Shown here: positions 1 to 12,168 of the stretch, one piece after another
Position numbering within the stretch: the stretch's first letter is position 1
How the letters are laid out: the number at the start of each line of letters is the position of its first letter
Origin: Albifimbria verrucaria
Taxonomy: Eukaryota > Ascomycota > Sordariomycetes > Hypocreales > Stachybotryaceae
NCBI GenBank assembly: GCA_020081605.1
Contig: JAHREC010000011.1
Location: 4,712,001-4,776,000 of the forward strand
Reading direction: 5' to 3'
DNA: 64,000 nt
The notes under the pieces: model-generated
Told to the model about the DNA's origin: nothing
Databases searched by the model: none
The model's input: the letters and a program-made list of their open reading frames with translations, nothing else
Program-made: the position numbers and the translations under genes

Positions 1-266
1 CTTACTTTATCATGGCTTAGCCAAGAGCTTCGACATCTGGTTACCGATATTGACGAGTTTCAGACGTTGGCCATAGAAAATGTCAGCCCGTGGGCTGTCT
101 CAAGCTTGTCTGATGTCTTGTCAATACTCGACGAAATACGGAGGAAGACACGCCTACGATCGCGCGTCTAAGTTAGTCTTGTATAACCTCGCAGGAGTGC
201 ACATTCATGGTTGGTCTATTGTGCGGATTCATTCCACAATTTGTATTGTAGATAGGGCTAAAGCAT

Positions 267-1892
267 TTATACATAAAAATATTGTAGGCGCTCAAAGTTC
301 CCTCCAGTCGGTTGCGCGATGATTTGTAGTCCAATATCAGATGACCAGAATTTACCATTGGGATATGTGTATTTCTCCAATGCTTCGTCTGTGTAACCAG
401 TGGAGTAGCCGGGTGCCAATGGTGTGACATAATGTGCGTTGAGAATCTTGGATGGATGCCGCAAGTTCTCGCGGTGGCTGTCCGCATTCTCTAGCATAGA
501 CTTGCGTCCACTAATGGCAACGTAGTCAATTGTACTCAAATGAGAGGTGAGTTCAGTCAAGCCCATTGCTCCATTGTGTGGCACACAGGGGACATTGAAT
601 TTTAGGGCCATCAACATCACTGCCTATACGAAGAGATATTAGTCGATTGCATAGGCTTGATGCTATAGATTCTCTGGCAACTTACCAGACACTCATTAAC
701 GCTTCCAAGTCGTACAGCATCGATTTGGGCAACATCAGTCGCCTCAGCTTGTAACAGCTGCTTGAAGGTGACTCGATTTTGTGCTGCTTCGCCAGTTGCG
801 ACACCGACTCCATATGGCTTCAAGGCCTTTCGAATTGCGGCATGGCCAAGTACATCGTCGGGGTTAGTGGGCTCTGGGACAGATCAGTTAGGAGCACAAC
901 AGCTTCTCAATGTAAGTGAGAACAGACCTTCAATAAACACTGGCTTGAATTCTACGAGATGCTTCATGTATTCGATTGCCTCAGGCACACTCCAAACCTG
1001 AAACTCTGTCAATCATAGCCGTCGACCAACTGGAGTAGTTACTTACTTGATTCGCATCAATCATAATCTGAAAATCGTTATCGTAACCCAACACGTCTCT
1101 GACAGCGGACAATCTCGCTCGGTCTGCTTCAATGCTAGTTCCAACCTTGAACTTGAAGACCTTGTAACCTTGTGCAATAGTCTCGTGAAGAACTTCCTTC
1201 ATACGATCACCTGAAAAAGCCAGCCATCCAGGTGATGTCGTATAGGCTGGAACAGCCACGTTATCAAAGGCCTCCTTGAGGCGGTCTTCCTTGCCCTTTG
1301 CTGTCTTCTGCAACATGGCTGTGGACTCCTCTGGGGTGATAACGTCTGTGATGTATCGAAAATCGACGCAGCGAACAATCTCCTCCGGGGTCATTTCACA
1401 CACAATCTGCCACACCGGAATACCGAGAATCTTGCCCCAAAGATCCCAAACCGCGTTCAGGACGCCAGCAACAGCGAGATGAGTGACACTTTTTCGGGAC
1501 CAATCCATCTGTATTGTGAATCGGATACCATGTAACGCCACGTCTTGCCCATATTGCGCGTCAGTTCGTGCATGGTTTTACCCACCACCCGTTTGGCGAA
1601 AATATCCAGAGCCAAACATATCAATTCGCTTCCTCGACCATTACTAAATGCCTAAAAGTCGCTCTAGTTAGTAGTGCAGAAGCCTTATTGGTATTGCTAT
1701 CCTTACAATGCCCTCTCCGATCAAACCTCCTTGATTGGTGTGAAGTTGGATGTATGGATGAGATCCATTTGTTCCGACGTGCATGGCATCTGAGCCAACG
1801 CCATCGAGACTAGTAGGGAATCTGATATCAATCACCTTGTAGCTGACAATGGTGACATCAGAGACGTCGAAGGGCAGTTTTGCTGACGGCAT
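267..1892 (-). CDS. Enolase-superfamily sugar-acid dehydratase (L-galactonate/L-fuconate dehydratase type)
   Basis: Family members remove water from a sugar acid such as L-galactonate or L-fuconate to give a 2-keto-3-deoxy acid; fungal ones act in D-galacturonate catabolism. Visible motifs in order are the N-terminal DIRFPTSL block, [20 protein letters not shown], the DFRYITD segment, the catalytic K-x-K (FKFKVG), the metal-ligand Asp in MIDANQ, Glu in FIE, Glu in GVATGEA and a His in VPHNG. About five exons lie on the minus strand, with introns near 1,630-1,715, 1,000-1,047, 865-925 and 625-685. The start at 1892 (MPSAKLPF) is preferred over an upstream Met at 1952. One base is missing in the T run at 1490-1494, which breaks the frame between WIGPEK and SVTHLAV. 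The exact substrate cannot be read from sequence. The family call is firm. Confidence 0.85.
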
Positions 1893-3578
1893 TGAAGAGT
1901 ATGTTCTAGACACAATCGGCTTTACAATGTTGAGAGTATTTGAAACAAGCATGGGATTACTTCTCAGGACAGAAGGTCAAGTTGCAGAAATGAATGATAT
2001 TTGTAAACAACTGATTATGGATTCCAACAGGGGAGCCATGCGATCCATACCTTTCTGAATCGTGGAGACCCCAGATTCCCGCATTAGAGACTTGGAATCC
2101 GGGGATCAACGGCACAGCTCCACTAAGTAATTGGGTCACAAGGTGGTGGACGCCAGGGACGATGATGGATTCAACACACTAATGCGGCCCCACCTGCCGC
2201 CTACACCCACCGCGTAGATGGCATGTAAGACTGTTTCCACATTTTTTGGCGGCAACCACATCCGTCGCAAGCTAGTGTTTTCGAGTCATTGATGCTACTT
2301 GGCGTTTTCAGGTGTAAGATTGTGAGGAGTAATGTCAGTTTCGAGCTGTATATACGCCTCTTCGTTTGGGTTATCCTACTACTGATCAACCATTACTTGG
2401 CACCAACTACGGCAGGCTCTAAACCTCGCAATGCGCAGTTAAAGTTGGGATTGAAATCGGGCCTGACGTTGAGCTCCAACATTGATGTTGTTGGCATGTA
2501 GTATGGATTAGCTCGAGAAACTATTAAATTGAATAACTGTAAATACTACTTACAAGATTCGGTGTGGATAAACTAGATAGAAAATTCTAGTTATACGTCT
2601 CCAATAGTCTCTGGTTGAGACGACTTGCCTTGATTTATCGTTTCTTGCTTTTCCCTCACTTGTGTTCCCTGATAGAATAATGTCTAAGTGATCTTCAGAT
2701 TCGCGCGCCACTGAGAAGACTTGTTTCAAATGTGTGGAAACGATGGCTGATTCTCAAACTGGAAAAGTCTGCGCTGTTCGAATCGCATCGCGAATCTCCC
2801 ACCCATTCATCTCCGGATCTGCAAGCTCCTCAATAACAACTCTCCTTTGAGCGCAGCAGCCGGATAATAGCCAGGCAATCTAAATATTCCAAGAGAATAA
2901 AGCTAGGGCGCTGTGTTGGACATAAAGGAAAGAAAGGCAGGCTCGGCGATTAATTTTAGCTACCTTGGGCTTGTCATGCATCGCTGCCCCTAAGAGTATA
3001 AAAAGTCCAGTCTACCCGAGCAATGGAAGAGGTTAGACATGCATCTTTCATCTTTCAATATAAATACAATTCTCTGCTTCTTACCTTAAGTTCGCATGTA
3101 ATACCCCTGATCAGATGATATGTGATGTTCAAATGCACTTATTATTCTCCGGATGTTATTGTCATGACCTTTGAAATAATTAGTCTGGTGACCTAGGGTG
3201 TGGTGTTATTTTGTCCGTGCAAAGCGTGTGTACATAAAGAGCATAAGCCAAAGCCATAGCTATCACGTCAACTATGGTGTGTGGACTTGATTTCAAAAAG
3301 AGGTAGGAAACGGAGGAACACACAAGAGGTACATTAGCTAAGCTTATGGTATGGCCCAAGCGTCCACGCAACTGTCATATATGTTGTGTGCGAATAAGGA
3401 ATCACGGAGGCAAGATGAGCTTGGCGTGGACTTATCCGGCAGTTCAACCGGAACCATATGAACTCGGTAGATGTGGCACGGCAACTGAAATTGATATAAT
3501 GTCCGACGCCCACTGTGAAATAACGCTAACCTGAGTGAATTTGATTTCTAGGAACGAAGCCTTGCTTACACTACCACA
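1893..3578. other. Intergenic region between dehydratase and xylanase
   Basis: About 1.7 kb of fairly AT-rich sequence. The open frames here are short, lack plausible neighbours or domains and look random. It should contain the promoters of both flanking divergent genes. I see no tRNA or repeat. Confidence 0.5.
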
Positions 3579-4525
3579 ATGTTGCTCATCAACGTCGCTG
3601 CAGTACTCTCCCTTGCTTCCGGAGCTTTTAGCTCATCTATTCCTAGACCATCTCCACCATATAGGTCTATCATTGGGCGTGGGACAACCCCAAGTAGCGA
3701 AGGCGTACACGATGGTTATTACTACAAGTAAGTACCTTGGTGATTTGCAATTTAGATGCTGACGAATCTAGTTGGTGGAATGATGGTCAATCACCTAACG
3801 TGACGGTAGGCACCCAGACCCAATCTTTGTCCCAATCTAACAAGTAAATAGTATAAGAATGCATTAAAGGGTCTTACGTTGTAGACTGGAAAACCTCCGG
3901 GAATTTTGTTGGTGGTAAGGGCTGGAAGCAGGGTGCTCGCCGGTGAGTTTTCTCAGTTGTTTACCAACAACACTAATCAAACGATAGGAACGTCACATAC
4001 TCGGCCGACTTCAAGACAGTAGGCAATGGAGTAAGTATGAAAATGAAAGTTTTTCGTAGTGTATTGACAGTGGATAGTATCTCGCTGTATACGGATGGGG
4101 CCATATAAATACCAAAATTCATGTCGAGTATTATATTCTGGAGGCACGCGGGACATACAACCCAGTAAGTGGTTCTTGATTCGGAAAACTAGTTGACTAA
4201 ACCTGTGAAGGGGCAAAACAATACGCCGAAGGGTTCCATCACTGTAGATGGTGCCGTTTACCAGTTGTCTTCCTACACGCGCGTTAGCTCAGGGCTCAAC
4301 GATCCAATCATTCACCAACACTTTGCCGTCCGTGAACAGCAGAGAACTAGAGGGACTGTTGATACTGGCATATTCTTCGACGCATGGGAAGCTGCAGGAT
4401 TAAAGTTGGGAGACTTAGGCTATCAAATTGTGGCTACTGAAGGTTATCATAGCGAAGGAGCAAGCCGTGTAACTGTGGAATCACCCCTTGAGAGGGATGA
4501 ACGGACTGGGTTTATGGTTGAATAG
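3579..4525 (+). CDS. GH11 endo-1,4-beta-xylanase, secreted (one apparent frameshift)
   Basis: Glycoside hydrolase family 11 enzymes cut internal beta-1,4 bonds of xylan with two glutamates. A signal peptide (MLLINVAAVLSLASG) is followed by a short propeptide, GYYYNWWNDG, GGKGWKQG, GYLAVYGWG, the nucleophile segment VEYYILE, RTSG-like RTRGTVDTG, FFDAWEAAG, and the acid/base segment QIVATEGYHSEG; both catalytic Glu are present. Five short introns are needed: about 3726-3770, 3806-3850, 3943-3987, 4031-4078 and 4167-4210. After the second intron the frame of YKNALKG does not continue into SYVVDWKT unless one base is added in AAAGGG at 3866-3871. The length is normal for the family, with a short extra C-terminal tail. 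It is either a slightly broken gene or a base-calling error. Confidence 0.85.
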
Positions 4526-4684
4526 TTGGCTTTATAATTGTTGAATCAGTATGCCAAAGTCTGCGCATTTTGGTCTGCCCCATTTAAAACTGCCATAACG
4601 AGGACAAATCATATGGTCCTAGCCCGTTGAGAGATAATGAGCCAATTCCTTGTGATTGTAAGAGTTAAATGAGAAGATTAATAT

Positions 4685-5334
4685 TTAGCGACTATCCATG
4701 CGCCTTGCTATGGTAACTGCTGTCGTAATTGTCCTGAGAATGTGAGAGGCAACAAATGGCAGATTGAAATCTTGTCCCAGTCTGTAATCTGACTCGTCGT
4801 AAGTCATGATATACTCAGTACATAGAACCCACAAGAATTGTGGTGCTGTAATCTCTTTCAATCTTTCAACCGTCTTTGGGAAGTTGTAGTAACTGGGGCA
4901 CAATGCTCCTGAAATCGTCAGTCTTTCCCAAAATTTGGAGGTTATCATAAACTCTTTACAAGAGACGTTTTTCTTAATACAATTGCTATCCACATTAGCC
5001 GCATTCGAGCTGTCACGGGTAGAGGTGTTAGAATCCTTGGGATAAAACCAAGAGCCACTAGGAATTGGTGGACCGCTTTCAATACTTTTCTGAGCAATTA
5101 ACCGACGCAAAATTGTCTTCTTATAGGGATTACATGTCACGCTATGAAATGTTCACCTAAGCGCCATGATTTATACCAAATGCACTTGTAAGCAACAAGG
5201 TTTGGAAAATCCTTAGGAAAAAAACTGCTAGACAAAGAGGTGTAGATTGAGCGGTCGCTGTCTTTCGATGTAGACTTGGTTACGTTGCTTTGAAACCGCT
5301 TCACTTGTAGAAGAGGACGGTAGATTACTTTCAA
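4685..5334 (-). CDS. Hypothetical open frames, unrecognised
   Basis: Two overlapping minus-strand frames (5334-5137 and 5140-4685) differ by one missing base at the join (around 5140), a pattern seen across this window. Joined, they would give about 217 residues without a signal peptide or membrane segment. The text shows a Ser/Asn-rich middle and a C-terminal part with FPKTVERLKEI. I recognise no domain. The frame starts only 36 bases beyond the end of the beta-lactamase-like gene on the same strand, and an intron-like GTAAGT...CATAG lies between them. So it could also be downstream exon sequence of that gene or chance. Confidence 0.25.
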
Positions 5335-5370
5335 TACTATGAGATAAGCCCATCGGATTGTTGATGCTAC

Positions 5371-7181
5371 TTACGATTTCACTAACTTAGCCCGAAGACC
5401 AAGATTCTCCACCCCAGCCACAGATCCTTCTTCTATCGAAAATGTAAACTCATCAACCGGTAAGGAAGCGTATCTTAGCTGATCAACCCTAAGCCAGGCA
5501 TGGCAAGCCCGTGTGAGAAGCGATGGCTGTTCATCGCTGGAATCTACTGACTCAACGCTTAAGCGCCATCGGTTTTTCTCGCCAATAGGATATAGTCGTG
5601 CCTCAACCTCTTCCCCAGGGCGGTCGGCGCGTTGCACAAGGAAATCTAGTATAGAATGTCCTTTGTTTGTCCATCGATCAATTCGAAGGCCAGGGCCATC
5701 ATCCACTGAGAGTAAAAGTTCGGAGTCCGGTTCTCTCCCATCGTTGCTTGCAGTGTATAGACCAGCGTAACGCGCTTCCGCTTGTTCCTTGGCCAGTTTA
5801 TCAAGACTTGGAACTAAGTCTTGAATGACGAGATCTGAGATTATCTCTATAGTAGGCAGTGGAGTTTCACCACTAACGAGAATAGTAATGCCGATATCGT
5901 AGTCTGGCAGCAGAATGATGTAACTGCTATAAATAAGGAAGAGGCCCGACTTTGCGTATACGTCAATTGGGCGATTATCAGGAGTGACATGCCACATTCG
6001 GAATATTTCCCACGGCATGCCAACTGCAGACGAGAATGACCCAGAAAATGCCGAAGGTTTTAACCACTGTCGTACACGAGTTGGCGATAGTAATTCGTGA
6101 TTAAGGATCGAACGTAGCAATCTTGATAGGTCACTTGGCGACGAATACATGCCTGCCGTTCTGTGAGAGAGTCAGTCAATAATAAGGAGCGGTTATTGGA
6201 ACCTCGAGCATACTGACGTCTTGAGAGTTCCCACATCTAATTCGAAGAGGTTTCCTAGGAATCCCTCGGGAATGATTCCGCGTGATGAGTCAGGGGCATC
6301 AAGGCTGGTTGAATTCAAGCCTAAAGGCTTTGTGATCGCTTCCTCTAGGAGCTGTTCAAAGGGTTTGCCAGTCATATTCTCGAGAGCATAGCCTATAAGG
6401 GTGTAAGATCCACTCGCATATCCTGCGCGGTCTCCGGGCAGCCAAGTAAGATTCGTATTACGCAGGGAGCTGAAGAATTCTTTGAACGTCAGTACTACAT
6501 GAAATTACGAAATTTGTTCAGGGAGCCTACCAGCTCGTGTACAAGTCACCCCACTGGCCACTGTATCGCATGTAGGGATATCTTTTGGGTCCGGCTTAGG
6601 GAATCCAATGTTCTGTAGCGTATCACCAGCAACGACGGCCAGATCAGATGCCGCTTATCTTTCAGTTAGAAAATCCTTGAGCTGACTATTTGCAGTATTA
6701 ACTGACCTTCGCCGCGCCAAAGACCAGAGAGTTGACTGGCAAGCATTCGAAATGTGATATCTTTGTATTCTTCAAAGTCTTCCAGCTCCGGAACGTACTT
6801 CACAATAGACTGTTCGAGCAGCTCTGGTGCTTGAACCAGAAGTAAGTAAACATTGATGGCCTTGCTTATACTGGCGACGCGATATACAGTATTCGTATCG
6901 ACTTTCTGGACGCCACGTTCACTCTTCACTTCTGCCGTATAGTGGTATTGCAAGAACGTCTTCTCTTTTGATGTGATCTCGACGGAGAATGAGGTTGTCG
7001 TGAAGTTCCATGAAGGACTTGTGCTATTCAATTTGGCAAGCTTAGAGAGAAGATCGCATCCAAACCCAGCAGGAATACTTGGTGGAGGGAACACAGGTCC
7101 GGTGGGTGGGCAATAGTTGCGCGCTGCAAACGATGGACACAGCCAGAGCGTAAGAATTGCGACCAGCCTTAGATAACTCAT
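5371..7181 (-). CDS. Secreted serine beta-lactamase-family hydrolase (class C / LACTB-like)
   Basis: This is a penicillin-binding-protein-fold serine hydrolase. Fungal members are mostly esterases, amidases or acyltransferases rather than antibiotic resistance enzymes. A signal peptide (MSYLRLVAILTLWLCPSFA) precedes the mature protein. The catalytic S-x-x-K is SISK in YRVASISKAINVY. The second motif region reads GYASGSYTLIGYALENMTGKPF, where the usual Tyr-x-Asn is Y-A-S. The third motif is K-S-G (YAKSGLF). The protein ends in a beta-rich C-terminal domain of about 150 residues. Introns lie at about 6,652-6,710, 6,486-6,532 and 6,165-6,217, all joining in phase with no frameshift. Expected size is near 560 residues, within the fungal range. 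The natural substrate is unknown. Confidence 0.82.
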
Positions 7182-8737
7182 AATGCCGTCAAGATGAATA
7201 TCAAGACCCTCAAGCCGAGCTCATTGACGCTGTGATAAGCTTAGCGGTTGACTACGCAACCTTCTGAGCAACCTATCCTACTTATATCGCTTGAGTGCGC
7301 TAATCGATCACTGAATCTCTGAAGGATTTGAGGGGAAAGAAATTACTGTCAGAATTGAACCAGGGTACATATTAGCCTATGTATAGAAGGGGCACAGCTG
7401 GAAGCTGACAGGTTCAGTGAGACTATTAATTAAGCTAGAAGCTCTGAGGCCAGTCAATGTGCAATAGGACCAATCTATGTATGACAGTCCGGATTTTAAT
7501 GAACATGTAGCATATTATACATTTAAGAATATTCAAGCTCGCAGATGATTGCCAGCAGTTGAAGCCTTGTACCAACTGGACACAGAATATGAGTTCCATT
7601 GCAGTCCTTAGCTACAACCTGGCAGTGACAAAACCTACATTCTAGTACACAAAGTGCCTAGCGGCTTGGTTTTGCCATGCTTGGCACCAAATTTATACGA
7701 GGGGCGAAGAGGCTAGTACATCCCGTGCAGGCTCTTGAAGCACATTTGGATGCTCTACCCGCCGTAGCATGTACATCGTTACTTCCCCTTGGGTTGAACG
7801 TAATTCTAACACTTCGAAGTTCAATTTGATGGCTCAGATGACAGCTTTGAACTTTTCTATGGGGTTTGTGTGAACATTAAAGAACGATGACATACATAAG
7901 GAGGCAAGAAGGTGCAGCAAGAACTAGTCACTAACATCATGGGTCCCATGAGCTGATTAGCCGCCTACAATGCATAAAATGCCAGGGTTTAGAGCAGCAT
8001 CGATACACTGTCAAGGATGGGAAGCCTTCTTAGACGCCATTGGCAGTAATAGCTGGAGATGCAAGGTCAGAAACACGCGAGCAGATTGGAGGAATTACGA
8101 GACTTGGGAGCTCCTGGTTATTCAACAGAAACTTGAAAATCCCCACAAAAACATGGATCTTTCCCACTTGTTCACACTTAGTGACGCGTATCTTAAGATG
8201 AATCGCTGCACCAAGGCAGCATTGACCGTTCTCCAGCGAATAACAACCTTATCAAAAATCAATTTTAGGATATTAGAACAACAATTGGGGCTCCTGGTCT
8301 GGTCTGATACATATTCGTCGACGTAACACCTTCATCATTGCCAAGCGAGGGATTTCACAGAGCAATTTGATAGATGAAGGGATATGACCAGCGAATTTAA
8401 ATAATAGTTTTTCATGATAATTATAAGTGCACAGTGTGGCAGTTTGGTGCTGGTATAATCTCAATGTTAACAAGTGAGGTTATGGCCAGTCTGGTTTGGT
8501 TCATAAAGTCGTGTAAAAGTCGCGAGCAGGCCAGCGAATCAATATACATTACACAATTTGCTAAACTCGTGTCGTCGTCATACGCTACTTGGATACCATT
8601 CTATTGTTCTCCACAAGATACGCAGACTTGTCAATGCAAGTGGGCAACCTCTCCCTGTAGTTCCGGATGGTTGAAGTTGACCTGAAACGGGTATATTTAT
8701 ATATTACTGTTACTAATTACATTATTTTTGTGTCACT
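7182..8737. other. Intergenic region, no convincing gene
   Basis: The 118-residue open frame at 7970-8326 has no signal, domain or splice support and looks accidental. The left part holds the promoter of the beta-lactamase-like gene. The right part is the 3' flank of the ferroxidase gene. Confidence 0.45.
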
Positions 8738-10902
8738 CTACTTGTCATTGCTGTGTTCCTCCAGCGGCTGTGAGGGTACAACAGTAGCGGTTTCACCAGG
8801 TCCCTTCGCAGTTGATTGCAATACACCGGTCGACTCCTCATTCTCTGCAACAACAGTGTCTTGAGAGGCATCATTTGTTTCGTTGGGTACATCAGCAAGT
8901 CCGTACCACGCCACGACAATGATACCAAGAATACCACTGATGCAGCTAAATACCAAAGCAACGATGCCGCGGGTGGTAAACCTAAGGAAGATGTTGTTAG
9001 TGATGCGCTACTTCAACATTTAGACTTGTCAAAGAATCTGATAGACGCAATACCACAGAATATGGAACAAAGAGGAAAAACACTTACCCAGCAGGAAGTG
9101 GCTTAGGTGGCCGTGGCTCACCCCTAAGATCAAGAAGATCCTTCGTATTACCTGCAGCATTTCCTGCCACAGGCACGTTGCCTGCCTTACAGGCATCCAG
9201 ATGGTTGCTTGGCAGCTCAATAGTCTTCTGAAGCTCTAGAGGAGCCTCAATAAATGTTGCCATCAGGCCAGAAACCACGTGCCATTCAATGTGGCAGTGG
9301 AAAAGCCATATACCAGCATTATCTGCCTTGAATCGAAGCACGATATTACCATTGGGATACAAGACGAAAGTATCACGCCGCATGGGGATTTTAGGATAAT
9401 CCTTTTCGGTAACTCCCGCATCAGCAAAAATTCCGGCTTCTTCCTCGGAACGATGAATAGCTTGGAAATTGTGTCCATGAAGATGGAACGGATGACGACC
9501 TGGGTCCAGGTTGTCGACGACAATTTGAACGATTTCATCCTTCTTCAAAACCATGGAGTGCGTGAAGCTGCCGTAAATAGCAGGGTTGGTAGCCTGATCG
9601 CCGGAAGTCAAGGCAGTGTAGAGTGTAGGAACAGTTGGGTGCTTGTAGGAGATATTGTTGAAGAATGCACTGGTTGCGATGTCAGCCTCGATCTTCAGAG
9701 CAGGGGAGGGGGCTCGGAAAAGCTCACTAGTTTGCACCATCACCAAGATTATCCATGATGACGTCCAAATGGAAAGATTGGTCAGGCTCAGGGAGGAGTT
9801 CCTGCTTGTCCCATGGCACAAGAGTCATGTCATCGAAAGGCGCGAATTCTCCTTCCACAACTGCCGGCTTCGGAAAGTCAACAGACTCATCGTAAGTAAG
9901 CCAGCCCGTGACGTTGTAATTCAGATCTTCGGGCAGTTGATCAAAAGAGTCTATGCTAGTCAGCGAAAACCCATATCAAGTTAGGCGTGACCACTGACAG
10001 TGTCCATGCTGGCGGCTATGACAAAGTTCTCGCTCGTGTCGTTCTTGGTGGTCAAAAGAAAGCTGCATCGCTGAGCAGCCGAGAGATAGATGAGTTCTGC
10101 TTCCGCCGCCTCAGTGTACACACCATCAACCTCCACGATGCGCATCTTGTGGCCTTCAAACCAAACATATTGTCCGGCGAACGCTCCAATGTTGATCATG
10201 CGGACGAGATATGTAGTATTGGGTTTGACAGAAACTTTGAGGTTTTGTGTCTCATTCATCAGTGCTGCGTTAGGTACTGGCTCAGCTCCAGTGGGGTTGG
10301 TTTTGCTCATAAAGGTCTTGATCAGACCAGGCATCTGATCATGGTACCAGTCAGAGAGTGTCAAAACAAGCTCTTCACTATACTGATCCTTGTGGGGATT
10401 TTCTGGATCGTGGATGATCAAGGGTCCACGGAGTCCGTCTGGATATTGGCCTTTATTGTGGGAATGATACCAGTAGGTGCCAGGTTGGTCAAGCTAGATG
10501 ATCTAACATTAGAGGACGGTCTTCGTAATTAGGGCTTTACGTCCTTACCGTGAAGTTGTATGTGAAGCTGGAGCCAGGCTGGATAGGGCATTGACTGACT
10601 TGAACAGGACCATCCATATGGGTTGTCCCATTCATGAAGAGACCGTGGAAATGCAACGATGTGGCTTGATCGCCAAGTGAGTTATTCACATTGATGATAA
10701 TCCGGTCGCCAACGCTTCCTTCGATCGTAGGGATTGGCCATTGGCCGTTAATGCCAATGGTGTCACGCTCGAATGCACCATCTGGATTTGCTTTGACCCA
10801 ACCGATGTCAAAGTCATAAGTGATGGTCTTTGCCGCAGCATAAGAAACAGCTGCTAAGCTGGTTAAGAGCTTGGACGGTTGTGACAACATGATGGACGGC
10901 AT
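8738..10902 (-). CDS. fet3: Fet3-type multicopper ferroxidase (iron uptake)
   Basis: It oxidises Fe(II) to Fe(III) at the cell surface so that the partner permease Ftr1 can import it. A signal peptide is followed by three cupredoxin domains. Copper ligands are visible in [34 protein letters not shown] and [14 protein letters not shown]. Unlike a secreted laccase it ends in a membrane helix ([19 protein letters not shown]) and a short acidic cytoplasmic tail, the Fet3 layout. Introns occur near 10,490-10,545, 9,957-10,005, 9,671-9,726 and 8,979-9,090. The join near 9,960-10,010 has two possible splice solutions. The start is at 10902 or 10890 (MPSIMLSQ). It is transcribed away from ftr1 with about 1.27 kb between them. 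The pairing and tail make the call firm. Confidence 0.92.
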
Positions 10903-11067
10903 CAAGCTGCATAAGATGAAGAAGAAAGCAAGACAGGAAGGCAAGACCTTCTCTTCAGAAGCACAAAAATGTAGCCAAGCTCTGGACAAAGTAGAGTAGG
11001 GGACCATGCCAGAAGCAAGCCAAGCCGGCTGGTCCACTCCCGGGATCGACCCTTGCAGCCTCTGCCG

Positions 11068-11076
11068 TTATCAGAT
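11068..11076 (-). promoter_or_regulatory. Candidate GATA iron-repressor site ATCTGATAA (fet3 side)
   Basis: The nonamer ATCTGATAA on the minus strand matches ATCWGATAA, the published consensus of the SreA/Sre1-type GATA iron repressor of ascomycetes. It lies about 165 bases upstream of the fet3 start, in the shared promoter. Such sites silence iron uptake genes when iron is sufficient. Binding itself is inferred. Confidence 0.65.
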
Positions 11077-11880
11077 CATGGCAGCCAGTCAGCCGAGAAT
11101 CGGTGGGCGTGCAAATTTTCCAAACCAGCTACTGCACATCAAGCCAAGAGGAAAACGAGGCGGGCACATGCATCAACCGACCTAACCGGAGCTATTCAAA
11201 TGCTTGTTCCACGCTAACTACCCCGCTTGAGCTGTGAAGTTATGCACAACGGCTTGGCGATGTTACCACACACTGCCAATCTTATCAATCACATCTAATC
11301 AGATGGCCTCACCTGGTGTGATGAGAGAATTCATGTGCCAGCATTTCTTACATGACAGCCCTTTCCTTCCATCGTAGGCAAGGCTCTAACTGCTGCGCCA
11401 ATGCTTTGCCAGGGCAGTGCGTAGCTGAAGACGCTACGCCTCAGCTTCTGTTCAGCTCAGTAGCTCCACTGTGGCTTTGGGTGGGAAAATCTCTCTATGC
11501 TTGGATCAAAACCAGAGAGCCATAGATGGTGCTGCGGTGGGTCACACTAAGACCTACTTCTCGGCACCGAATTGCCGTCCCTTGAAACAAGCATGGTTCT
11601 CGCCGACGCAGATTGGTGAGCAAACAAGCCTCCAACCTGGCTATCATCCCACCTTGTTCGTTTTCCAGTGGCTCGATGCCGATTCCTCGCGTAGTGTCCA
11701 TGAATCTCTGCCCACTGGACGCTCTGACCCATTGCTTCTGCCGGTCTAGACCCTTCTCACCGCATCACTCCTCTCTACCTGGTGCAACCTCTTTACTACT
11801 CGTGATCTCTTAGCTCCGAAACAAGCCTTTGATGGGAGGAGAATGGCAGACGGATCGGAGCTAAAGTTCCACACTCCACC

Positions 11881-11889
11881 ATCTGATAA
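11881..11889 (+). promoter_or_regulatory. Candidate GATA iron-repressor site ATCTGATAA (ftr1 side)
   Basis: A second exact ATCTGATAA lies 280-288 bases upstream of the ftr1 start, on the strand pointing to ftr1. It is followed directly by GATTATC, an inverted GATA-like core. With the site near fet3 it suggests shared iron control of both genes. Confidence 0.65.
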
Positions 11890-12168
11890 GATTATCGTAG
11901 TCAGCTAATGAGACCAACCTCGTAAGGATCTGGAAAATCACTCGTCTTGGTCTGTTCCGACAATTGAAGTGGTTTCAGCTGTTTTGCTTTTTCTCTCTCT
12001 CTTCTTTCTTGGATCCCTTCTAGCTTTATCTTACCCAGGATATTTCCTCTTTCTCCGTAGGAGGCAAACCCTCCTGAGTCTGTTTTAGGATCAATAGCAC
12101 ATGGTGCATTTTCTCTCCTGCATTGCAGCCATTATAGCCCTCAACGGCGAGGCCGAAAATAATTCAGC

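Noticed and set aside
2760..2830. GTTCGAATC-like string suggesting a tRNA T-loop
   Set aside because: No matching acceptor, D or anticodon stems around it.
7970..8326. 118-residue plus-strand frame
   Set aside because: No signal peptide, domain, splice sites or context; composition looks random.
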